A stretch of 64,000 nucleotides of DNA from positions 3,458,670 through 3,522,669 of the forward strand of contig OX246747.1 of NCBI GenBank assembly GCA_945910005.1. Reading direction: 5' to 3'. This stretch comes from Isoperla grammatica. Lineage: Eukaryota; Arthropoda; Insecta; Plecoptera; Perlodidae. The translations under genes and the position numbers were made by a program. The notes beneath the pieces were generated by a model. The model was not told the DNA's origin. It searched no databases and saw only the letters and a list, made by a program, of their open reading frames with translations. Positions within the stretch are counted from its first letter, which is position 1; every line of letters starts with the position of its first letter. Positions 1 to 12,595 of this stretch are shown here, piece after piece.

Positions 1-3000
1 TTCACGTGACGTCACAACGCGCATGTTATCGTATACAGACAAGAGGGAGTATTCACGTGACGTCACAACGCGCATGTTATCGTATACAGACAAGAGGGAG
101 TATTCACGTGACGTCACAACGCGCATGTTATCGTATACAGACAAGAGGGAGTATCCACGTGACGACACAACGCGCATGTTATCGTATACAGACAAGAGGG
201 AGTATCCACGTGACGACACAACGCGCATGTTATCGTATACAGACAAGAGGGAGTATTCACGTGACGTCACAACGCGCATGTTATCGTATACAGACAAGAG
301 GGAGTATTCACGTGACGTCACAACGCGCATGTTATCGTATACAGACAAGAGGGAGTATTCACGTGACGACACAACGCGCATGTTATCGTATACAGACAAG
401 AGGGAGTATCCACGTGACGACACAACGCGCATGTTATCGTATACAGACAAGAGGGAGTATCCACGTGACGTCACAACGCGCATGTTATCGTATACAGACA
501 AGAGGGAGTATCCACGTGACGACACAACGCGCATGTTATCGTATACAGACAAGAGGGAGTATTCACGTGACGTCACAACGCGCATGTTATCGTATACAGA
601 CAAGAGGGAGTATCCACGTGACGACACAACGCGCATGTTATCGTATACAGACAAGAGGGAGTATCCACGTGACGTCACAACGCGCATGTTATCGTATACA
701 GACAAGAGGGAGTATTCACGTGACGTCACAACGCGCATGTTATCGTATACAGACAAGAGGGAGTATTCACGTGACGTCACAACGCGCATGTTATCGTATA
801 CAGACAAGAGGGAGTATTCACGTGACGTCACAACGCGCATGTTATCGTATACAGACAAGAGGGAGTATCCACGTGACGTCACAACGCGCATGTTATCGTA
901 TACAGACAAGAGGGAGTATCCACGTGACGACACAACGCGCATGTTATCGTATACAGACAAGAGGGAGTATTCACGTGACGTCACAACGCTCATGTTATCG
1001 TATACAGACAAGAGGGAGTATTCACGTGACGTCACAACGCGCATGTTATCGTATACAGACAAGAGGGAAAATTCACGTGACGACACAACGCGCATGATAT
1101 CGTATACAGACAAGAGGGAGTATTCACGTGACGTCACAACGCGCATGTTATCGTATACAGACAAGAGGGAGTATTCACGTGACGTCACAACGCGCATGTT
1201 ATCGTATACAGACAAGAGGGAGTATTCACGTGACGTCACAACGCGCATGTTATCGTATACAGACAAGAGGGAGTATTCACGTGACGTCACAACGCGCATG
1301 TTATCGTATACAGACAAGAGGGAGTATTCACGTGACGTCACAACGCGCATGTTATCGTATACAGACAAGAGGGAGTATCCACGTGACGTCACAACGCGCA
1401 TGTTATCGTATACAGACAAGAGGGAGTATTCACGTGACGACACAACGCGCATGTTATCGTATACAGACAAGAGGGAGTATCCACGTGACGACACAACGCG
1501 CATGTTATCGTATACAGACAAGAGGGAGTATTCACGTGACGTCACAACGCGCATGTTATCGTATACAGACAAGAGGGAGTATTCACGTGACGTCACAACG
1601 CGCATGTTATCGTATACAGACAAGAGGGAGTATCCACGGGACGACACAACGCGCATGTTATCGTATACAGACAAGAGGGAGTATTCACGTGACGACACAA
1701 CGCGCATGTTATCGTATACAGACAAGAGGGAGTATTCACGTGACGTCACAACGCGCATGTTATCGTATACAGACAAGAGGGAGTATCCACGTGACGTCAC
1801 AACGCGCATGTTATCGTATACAGACAAGAGGGAGTATTCACGTGACGACACAACGCGCATGTTATCGTATACAGACAAGAGGGAGTATTCACGTGACGTC
1901 ACAACGCGCATGTTATCGTATACAGACAAGAGGGAGTATTCACGTGACGTCACAACGCGCATGTTATCGTATACAGACAAGAGGGAGTATTCACGTGACG
2001 TCACAACGCGCATGTTATCGTATACAGACAAGAGGGAGTATTCACGTGACGTCACAACGCGCATGTTATCGTATACAGACAAGAGGGAGTATTCACGTGA
2101 CGTCACAACGCGCATGTTATCGTATACAGACAAGAGGGAGTATCCACGTGACGTCACAACGCGCATGTTATCGTATACAGACAAGAGGGAGTATTCACGT
2201 GACGTCACAACGCGCATGTTATCGTATACAGACAAGAGGGAGTATTCACGTGACGTCACAACGCGCATGTTATCGTATACAGACAAGAGGGAGTATTCAC
2301 GTGACGTCACAACGCGCATGTTATCGTATACAGACAAGAGGGAGTATTCACGTGACGTCACAACGCGCATGTTATCGTATACAGACAAGAGGGAGTATTC
2401 ACGTGACGTCACAACGCGCATGTTATCGTATACAGACAAGAGGGAGTATTCACGTCACAACGCGCATGTTATCGTATACAGACAAGAGGGAGTATTCACG
2501 TGACGTCACAACGCGCATGTTATCGTATACAGACAAGAGGGAGTATTCACGTGACGTCACAACGCGCATGTTATCGTATACAGACAAGAGGGAGTATTCA
2601 CGTGACGTCACAACGCGCATGTTATCGTATACAGACAAGAGGGAGTATTCACGTCACAACGCGCATGTAATCGTATACAGACAAGAGGGAGTATTCACGT
2701 GACGTCACAACGCGCATGTTATCGTATACAGACAAGAGGGAGTATTCACGTGACGTCACAACGCGCATGTTATCGTATACAGACAAGAGGGAGTATTCAC
2801 GTGACGTCACAACGCGCATGTTATCGTATACAGACAAGAGGGAGTATTTACGTGACGACACAACGCGCATGTTATCGTATACAGACAAGAGGGAGTATTC
2901 ACGTGACGTCACAACGCGCATGTTATCGTATACAGACAAGAGGGAGTATTCACGTGACGACACAACGCGCATGTTATCGTATACAGACAAGAGGGAGTAT

Positions 3001-6000
3001 TCACGTGACGTCACAACGCGCATGTTATCGTATACAGACAGAGGGACTATTCACGTGACGTCACAACGCGCATGTTATCGTATACAGACAAGAGGGAGTA
3101 TTCACGTGACGTCACAACGCGCATGTTATCGTATACAGACAAGAGGGAGTATTCACGTGACGTCACACAACGCGCATGTTATCGTATACAGACAAGAGGG
3201 AGTATTCACGTGACGACACAACGCGCATGTTATCGTATACAGACAAGAGGGAGTATTCACGTGACGACACAACGCGCATGTTATCGTATACAGACAAGAG
3301 GGAGTATTCACGTGACGTCACAACGCGCATGTTATCGTATACAGACAAGAGGGAGTATTCACGTGACGTCACAACGCGCATGTTATCGTATACAGACAAG
3401 AGGGAGTATTCACGTGACGACACAACGCGCATGTTATCGTATACAGACAAGAGGGAGTATTCACGTGACGACACAACGCGCATGTTATCGTATACAGACA
3501 AGAGGGAGTATTCACGTGACGTCACAACGCGCATGTTATCGAACAGACAAGAGGGAGTATCCACGTGACGTCACAACGCGCATGTTATCGTATACAGACA
3601 AGAGGGAGTATTCACGTGACGTCACAACGCGCATGTTATCGTATACAGACAAGAGGGAGTATTCACGTGACGTCACAACGCGCATGTTATCGTATACAGA
3701 CAAGAGGGAGTATTCACGTGACGTCACAACGCGCATGTTATCGTATACAGACAAGAGGGAGTATTCACGTGACGACACAACGCGCATGTTATCGTATACA
3801 GACAAGAGGGAGTATTCACGTGACGTCACAACGCGCATGTTATCGTATACAGACAAGAGGGAGTATTCACGTGACGTCACAACGCGCATGTTATCGTATA
3901 CAGACAAGAGGGAGTATTCACGTGACGTCACAACGCGCATGTTATCGTATACAGACAAGAGGGAGTATCCACGTGACGTCACAACGCGCATGTTATCGTA
4001 TACAGACAAGAGGGAGTATTCACGTGACGACACAACGCGCATGTTATCGTATACAGACAAGAGGGAGTATTCACGTGACGACACAACGCGCATGTTATCG
4101 TATACAGACAAGAGGGAGTATTCACGTGACGTCACAACGCGCATGTTATCGTATACAGACAAGAGGGAGTATTCACGTGACGTCACAACGCGCATGTTAT
4201 CGTATACAGACAAGAGGGAGTATTCACGTGACGTCACAACGCGCATGTTATCGTATACAGACAAGAGGGAGTATTCACGTGACGTCACAACGCGCATGTT
4301 ATCGTATACAGACAAGAGGGAGTATTCACGTGACGTCACAACGCGCATGTTATCGTATACAGACAAGAGGGAGTATTCACGTGACGTCACAACGCGCATG
4401 TTATCGTATACAGACAAGAGGGAGTATTCACGTGACGTCACAACGCGCATGTTATCGTATACAGACAAGAGGGAGTATTCACGTGACGACACAACGCGCA
4501 TGTTATCGTATACAGACAAGAGGGAGTATTCACGTGACGTCACAACGCGCATGTTATCGTATACAGACAAGAGGGAGTATTCACGTGACGTCACAACGCG
4601 CATGTTATCGTATACAGACAAGAGGGAGTATTCACGTGACGTCACAACGCGCATGTTATCGTATACAGACAAGAGGGAGTATTTACGTGACGTCACAACG
4701 CGCATGTTATCGTATACAGACAAGAGGGAGTATTCACGTGACGTCACAACGCGCATGTTATCGTATACAGACAAGAGGGAGTATTCACGTGACGACACAA
4801 CGCGCATGTTATCGTATACAGACAAGAGGGAGTATTCATTTGACGTCACAACGCGCATGTTATCGTATACAGACAAGAGGGAGTATCCACGTGACGTCAC
4901 AACGCGCATGTTATCGTATACAGACAAGAGGGAGTATTCACGTGACGACACAACGCGCATGTTATCGTATACAGACAAGAGGGAGTATTCACGTGACGTC
5001 ACAACGCGCATGTTATCGTATACAGACAAGAGGGAGTATCCACGTGACGTCACAACGCGCATGTTATCGTATACAGACAAGAGGGAGTATCCACGTGACG
5101 TCACAACGCGCATGTTATCGTATACAGACAAGAGGGAGTATTCACGTGACGTCACAACGCGCATGTTATCGTATACAGACAAGAGGGAGTATTCACGTGA
5201 CGACACAACGCGCATGTTATCGTATACAGACAAGAGGGAGTATTCACGTGACGTCACAACGCGCATGTTATCGTATACAGACAAGAGGGAGTATTCACGT
5301 GACGTCACAACGCGCATGTTATCGTATACAGACAAGAGGGAGTATTCACGTGACGTCACAACGCGCATGTTATCGTATACAGACAAGAGGGAGTATTCAC
5401 GTGACGTCACAACGCGCATGTTATCGTATACAGACAAGAGGGAGTATTCACGTGACGTCACAACGCGCATGTTATCGTATACAGACAAGAGGGAGTATTC
5501 ACGTGACGTCACAACGCGCATGTTATCGTATACAGACAAGAGGGAGTATTCACGTGACGTCACAACGCGCATGTTATCGTATACAGACAAGAGGGAGTAT
5601 TCACGTGACGACACAACGCGCATGTTATCGTATACAGACAAGAGGGAGTATTCACGTGACGTCACAACGCGCATGTTATCGTATACAGACAAGAGGGAGT
5701 ATTCACGTGACGTCACAACGCGCATGTTATCGTATACAGACAAGAGGGAGTATTCACGTGACGTCACAACGCGCATGTTATCGTATACAGACAAGAGGGA
5801 GTATTCACGTGACGTCACAACGCGCATGTTATCGTATACAGACAAGAGGGAGTATTCACGTGACGTCACAACGCGCATGTTATCGTATACAGACAAGAGG
5901 GAGTATTCACGTGACGTCACAACGCGCATGTTATCGTATACAGACAAGAGGGAGTATTCACGTGACGTCACAACGCGCATGTTATCGTATACAGACAAGA

Positions 6001-9000
6001 GGGAGTATCCACGTGACGTCACAACGCGCATGTTATCGTTTACAGACAAGAGGGAGTATTCACGTGACGACACAACGCGCATGTTATCGTATACAGACAA
6101 GAGGGAGTATTCATGTGACGTCACAACGCGCATGTTATCGTATACAGACAAGAGGGAGTATTCACGTGACGACACAACGCGCATGTTATCGTATACAGAC
6201 AAGAGGGAGTATTCACGTGACGACACAACGCGCATGTTATCGTATACAGACAAGAGGGAGTATTCACGTGACGACACAACGCGCATGTTATCGTATACAG
6301 ACAGAGGGACTATTCACGTGACGTCACAACGCGCATGTTATCGTATACAGACAAGAGGGAGTATTCACGTGACGTCACAACGCGCATGTTATCGTATACA
6401 GACAAGAGGGAGTATTTACGTGACGTCACAACGCGCATGTTATCGTATACAGACAAGAGGGAGTATTCATGTGACGTCACAACGCGCATGTTATCGTATA
6501 CAGACAAGAGGGAGTATTCACGTGACGTCACAACGCGCATGTTATCGTATACAGACAGAGGGACTATTCACGTGACGTCACAACGCGCATGTTATCGTAT
6601 ACAGACAAGAGGGAGTATTCACGTGACGTCACAACGCGCATGTTATCGTATACAGACAAGAGGGAGTATTCACGTGACGTCACAACGCGCATGTTATCGT
6701 ATACAGACAAGAGGGAGTATTCACGTGACGTCACAACGCGCATGTTATCGTATACAGACAAGAGGGAGTATTCACGTGACGTCACAACGCGCATGTTATC
6801 GTATACAGACAAGAGGGAGTATTCACGTGACGTCACAACGCGCATGTTATCGTATACAGACAAGAGGGAGTATTCACGTGACGTCACAACGCGCATGTTA
6901 TCGTATACAGACAAGAGGGAGTATTCATGTGACGTCACAACGCGCATGTTATCGTATACAGACAAGAGGGAGTATTCACGTGACGTCACAACGCGCATGT
7001 TATCGTATACAGACAAGAGGGAGTATTCACGTGACGTCACAACGCGCATGTTATCGTATACAGACAAGAGGGAGTATTCACGTGACGTCACAACGCGCAT
7101 GTTATCGTATACAGACAAGAGGGAGTATTCACGTGACGTCACAACGCGCATGTTATCGTATACAGACAAGAGGGAGTATTCACGTGACGTCACAACGCGC
7201 ATGTTATCGTATACAGACAAGAGGGAGTATTCATGTGACGTCACAACGCGCATGTTATCGTATACAGACAAGAGGGAGTATTCACGTGACGTCACAACGC
7301 GCATGTTATCGTATACAGACAAGAGGGAGTATTCACGTGACGTCACAACGCGCATGTTATCGTATACAGACAAGAGGGAGTATTCACGTGACGTCACAAC
7401 GCGCATGTTATCGTATACAGACAAGAGGGAGTATTCACGTGACGTCACAACGCGCATGTTATCGTATACAGACAAGAGGGAGTATTCACGTGACGTCACA
7501 ACGCGCATGTTATCGTATACAGACAAGAGGGAGTATTCACGTGACGTCACAACGCGCATGTTATCGTATACAGACAAGAGGGAGTATTCACGTGACGTCA
7601 CAACGCGCATGTTATCGTATACAGACAAGAGGGAGTATCCACGTGACGTCACAACGCGCATGTTATCGTTTACAGACAAGAGGGAGTATTCACGTGACGA
7701 CACAACGCGCATGTTATCGTATACAGACAAGAGGGAGTATTCATGTGACGTCACAACGCGCATGTTATCGTATACAGACAAGAGGGAGTATTCACGTGAC
7801 GACACAACGCGCATGTTATCGTATACAGACAAGAGGGAGTATTCACGTGACGACACAACGCGCATGTTATCGTATACAGACAAGAGGGAGTATTCACGTG
7901 ACGTCACAACGCGCATGTTATCGTATACAGACAAGAGGGAGTATTCACGTGACGTCACAACGCGCATGTTATCGTATACAGACAAGAGGGAGTATTCACG
8001 TGACGACACAACGCGCATGTTATCGTATACAGACAAGAGGGAGTATTCACGTGACGACACAACGCGCATGTTATCGTATACAGACAAGAGGGAGTATTCA
8101 CGTGACGTCACAACGCGCATGTTATCGTATACAGACAAGAGGGAGTATCCACGTGACGTCACAACGCGCATGTTATCGTATACAGACAAGAGGGAGTATT
8201 CACGTGACGTCACAACGCGCATGTTATCGTATACAGACAAGAGGGAGTATTCACGTGACGTCACAACGCGCATGTTATCGTATACAGACAAGAGGGAGTA
8301 TTCACGTGACGTCACAACGCGCATGTTATCGTATACAGACAAGAGGGAGTATTCACGTGACGACACAACGCGCATGTTATCGTATACAGACAAGAGGGAG
8401 TATTCACGTGACGTCACAACGCGCATGTTATCGTATACAGACAAGAGGGAGTATTCACGTGACGTCACAACGCGCATGTTATCGTATACAGACAAGAGGG
8501 AGTATTCACGTGACGTCACAACGCGCATGTTATCGTATACAGACAAGAGGGAGTATCCACGTGACGTCACAACGCGCATGTTATCGTTTACAGACAAGAG
8601 GGAGTATTCACGTGACGACACAACGCGCATGTTATCGTATACAGACAAGAAGGAGTATTCATGTGACGTCACAACGCGCATGTTATCGTATACAGACAAG
8701 AGGGAGTATTCATGTGACGTCACAACGCGCATGTTATCGTATACAGACAAGAGGGAGTATTCACGTGACGTCACAACGCGCATGTTATCGTATACAGACA
8801 AGAGGGAGTATTCACGTGACGACACAACGCGCATGTTATCGTATACAGACAAGAGGGAGTATTCACGTGACGACACAACGCGCATGTTATCGTATACAGA
8901 CAAGAGGGAGTATTCACGTGACGTCACAACGCGCATGTTATCGTATACAGACAAGAGGGAGTATTCACGTGACGTCACAACGCGCATGTTATCGTATACA

Positions 9001-11787
9001 GACAAGAGGGAGTATTCACGTGACGACACAACGCGCATGTTATCGTATACAGACAAGAGGGAGTATTCACGTGACGACACAACGCGCATGTTATCGTATA
9101 CAGACAAGAGGGAGTATTCACGTGACGTCACAACGCGCATGTTATCGTATACAGACAAGAGGGAGTATTCACGTGACGTCACAACGCGCATGTTATCGTA
9201 TACAGACAAGAGGGAGTATTCACGTGACGACACAACGCGCATGTTATCGTATACAGACAAGAGGGAGTATTCACGTGACGTCACAACGCGCATGTTATCG
9301 TATACAGACAAGAGGGAGTATTCACGTGACGTCACAACGCGCATGTTATCGTATACAGACAAGAGGGAGTATCCACGTGACGTCACAACGCGCATGTTAT
9401 CGTATACATACAAGAGGGAGTATTCACGTGACGTCACAACGCGCATGTTATCGTATACAGACAAGAGGGAGTATTCACGTGACGTCACAACGCGCATGTT
9501 ATCGTATACAGACAAGAGGGAGTATTCACGTGACGTCACAACGCGCATGTTATCGTATACAGACAAGAGGGAGTATTCACGTGACGTCACAACGCGCATG
9601 TTATCGTATACAGACAAGAGGGAGTATTCACGTGACGTCACAACGCGCATGTTATCGTATACAGACAAGAGGGAGTATTCACGTGACGTCACAACGCGCA
9701 TGTTATCGTATACAGACAAGAGGGAGTATTCACGTGACGTCACAACGCGCATGTTATCGTATACAGACAAGAGGGAGTATTCACGTGACGTCACAACGCG
9801 CATGTTATCGTATACAGACAAGAGGGAGTATTCACGTGACGTCACAACGCGCATGTTATCGTATACAGACAAGAGGGAGTATTCACGTGACGTCACAACG
9901 CGCATGTTATCGTATACAGACAAGAGGGAGTATTCACGTGACGTCACAACGCGCATGTTATCGTATACAGACAAGAGGGAGTATCCACGTGACGTCACAA
10001 CGCGCATGTTATCGTTTACAGACAAGAGGGAGTATTCACGTGACGACACAACGCGCATGTTATCGTATACAGACAAGAGGGAGTATTCATGTGACGTCAC
10101 AACGCGCATGTTATCGTATACAGACAAGAGGGAGTATTCACGTGACGACACAACGCGCATGTTATCGTATACAGACAAGAGGGAGTATTCACGTGACGAC
10201 ACAACGCGCATGTTATCGTATACAGACAAGAGGGAATATTCACGTGACGTCACAACGCGCATGTTATCGTATACAGACAAGAGGGAGTATTCACGTGACG
10301 TCACAACGCGCATGTTATCGTATACAGACAAGAGGGAGTATTCACGTGACGTCACAACGCGCATGTTATCGTATACAGACAAGAGGGAGTATTCACGTGA
10401 CGACACAACGCGCATGTTATCGTATACAGACAAGAGGGAGTATTCACGTGACGTCACAACGCGCATGTTATCGTATACAGACAAGAGGGAGTATTCACGT
10501 GACGTCACAACGCGCATGTTATCGTATACAGACAAGAGGGAGTATCCACGTGACGTCACAACGCGCATGTTATCGTATACAGACAAGAGGGAGTATTCAC
10601 GTGACGTCACAACGCGCATGTTATCGTATACAGACAAGAGGGAGTATTCACGTGACGTCACAACGCGCATGTTATCGTATACAGACAAGAGGGAGTATCC
10701 ACGTGACGTCACAACGCGCATGTTATCGTATACAGACAAGAGGGAGTATTCACGTGACGTCACAACGCGCATGTTATCGTATACAGACAAGAGGGAGTAT
10801 CCACGTGACGTCACAACGCGCATGTTATCGTATACAGACAAGACGGAGTATTCACGTGACGTCACAACGCGCATGTTATCGTATACAAACAAGAGGGAGT
10901 ATTCACGTGACGTCACAACGCGCATGTTATCGTATACAGACAAGAGGGAGTATTCACGTGACGACACAACGCGCATGTTATCGTATACAGACAAGAGGGA
11001 GTATTCACGTGACGTCACAACGCGCATGTTATCGTATACAGACAAGAGGGAGTATTCACGTGACGACACAACGCGCATGTTATCGTATACAGACAAGAGG
11101 GAGTATTCACGTGACGTCACAACGCGCATGTTATCGTATACAGACAAGAGGGACTATTCACGTGACGTCACAACGCGCATGTTATCGTATACAGACAAGA
11201 GGGAGTATTCACGTGACGTCACAACGCGCATGTTATCGTATACAGACAAGAGGGAGTATCCACGTGACGTCATCACGCGCATGTTATCGTATACAGACAA
11301 GAGGGAGTATTCACGTGACGTCACAACGCGCATGTTATCGTATACAGACAAGAGGGAGTATTCACGTGACGACACAACGCGCATGTTATCGTATACAGAC
11401 AAGAGGGAGTATTCACGTGACGTCACAACGCGCATGTTATCGTATACAGACAAGAGGGAGTATTCACGTGACGTCACAACGCGCATGTTATCGTATACAG
11501 ACAAGAGGGAGTATCCACGTGACGTCACAACGCGCATGTTATCGTATACAGACAAGAGGGAGTATTCACGTGACGTCACAACGCGCATGTTATCGTATAC
11601 AGACAAGAGGGAGTATTCACGTGACGTCACAACGCGCATGTTATCGTATACAGACAAGAGGGAGTATTCACGTGACGTCACAACGCGCATGTTATCGTAT
11701 ACAGACAAGAGGGAGTATTCACGTGACGTCACAACGCGCATGTTATCGTATACAGACAAGAGGGAGTATTCACGTGACGTCACAACG
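1..11787. repeat. 51-bp satellite array, about 231 copies, truncated by the left window edge
   Basis: Head-to-tail array of a 51-bp unit. The core reads CACGTGACGTCA, an E-box (CACGTG) overlapping a palindromic CRE (TGACGTCA), followed by AACGCGCATG, GTATAC and AGAGGGAGTA. Copies are very similar. The commonest variants are TTCACG to TCCACG, GACGTC to GACGAC (breaks the CRE) and CACGTG to CATGTG (a CpG transition). Rare indels are seen: -5 bp near 2,455 and 2,655, -1 bp near 3,040, 6,300 and 6,555, +2 bp near 3,167 and -2 bp near 3,541. Because 51 is 17 codons and several frames have no stop, the array yields long open frames on both strands; no coding role is supported. The right end passes into unique sequence at about 11,788, 0.6 kb downstream of OR copy A. 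Confidence 0.97.
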
Positions 11788-12388
11788 GCCATTTTGATGA
11801 CTACCTATTGTACTTTTTTATGGTCGAACATCATTTGACATTCTAGCTGTCCATACAAGTCAAATATTTTTACGGAAATTATGACAGTTTAAACTCGTAT
11901 GTCCCCTCATAAAGTTTACGAAATTGAGTCTTATATGCCATTGGAAACGATTAAAAGAGTAGTCGAGATAAAAGAGTTAATTTTTGTAGCCTTGAACTAA
12001 TATTAGCAAACCAAAGCTAGCTAAGACGGTTGGATTTAAGCAAAACGCCATCTGAAACCTAGTAACAATGATCTACCCATCCCATCAACTGCTATTGTGG
12101 CCTCCGGTATGGCCTCAATGCGTATTACGTGAACCCCCTATTTGGAGTAAAAAAACACTTATATTTCAACAACGCAATTAAAAAACGTGCACTTGGATGT
12201 TCTTGAAATATAATATTTAAGATTGAAAACCAAGAGGCCAGAACACGTAAGGTGCTGTCAATCTGTCAATAGGAGGTTCCTGTACAAACATTCGTAAGGG
12301 TTCGCGCACAGAGAAAGCTGGTAAGCCGCTAACTGGCAACCTACACGGGAGAACAACAGCGCAGCTAACCAGAGCAGCTACCCATCTT
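11788..12388. other. 3' flank of OR copy A, paralogous to the flank of copy C
   Basis: Single-copy AT-rich DNA between the 51-bp array and the stop codon of OR copy A. It aligns by eye with 57,974-58,799 downstream of copy C and in part with 25,060-25,700 downstream of copy B, for example the stretches around CATCTGAAACC and ACCCATCCCATCAACTGC. It therefore belongs to the duplicated OR segment. No open frame with a recognisable product and no AATAAA in gene orientation was seen. Confidence 0.7.
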
Positions 12389-12595
12389 TCACTGCGTGCG
12401 CACCCTAACGGTGATCCCACTTCTGATGAGGTCACTGACCTGAGCGAAGTTTCTGCGTGAAAGAGGGTCGAGCCCCGTCGGTTTCACCTCCAGAGGGACG
12501 TTGGCTCGACTCATGATGACGAGCATGGACTTCTTGAAGCTCGGCGAGGCTCCGGTCCAGTCGCTGTTGTACATCGATACGCAGACAGCGGCGTG
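12389..12595 (-). pseudogene. OR copy A exon 6 (C-terminus)
   Basis: 207 nt, 68 codons plus TGA. Acceptor CAAACAG/CAC at 12,596. It encodes HAAVCVSMYNSDW, then SFKK, MSRANVP, TGLDPLSRRNF and a TVRVRTQ end. The order of YNSDW, FKK, RA..P, G and LS..F is the conserved C-terminal signature of insect ORs. Nearly identical exons occur at 25,704-25,943 and 58,800-59,006. Confidence 0.85.

Noticed and set aside
1..11787. CRISPR array
   Set aside because: Regular repeats but no unique spacers between them, and the setting is eukaryotic.
6..11838. Very long open frames (up to 1,820 codons, both strands) with 17-residue repeats
   Set aside because: The 51-bp unit is a multiple of three with no stop in several frames. 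Overlapping frames on both strands are open at once, indels shift between them and there is no start context, so this is satellite DNA.
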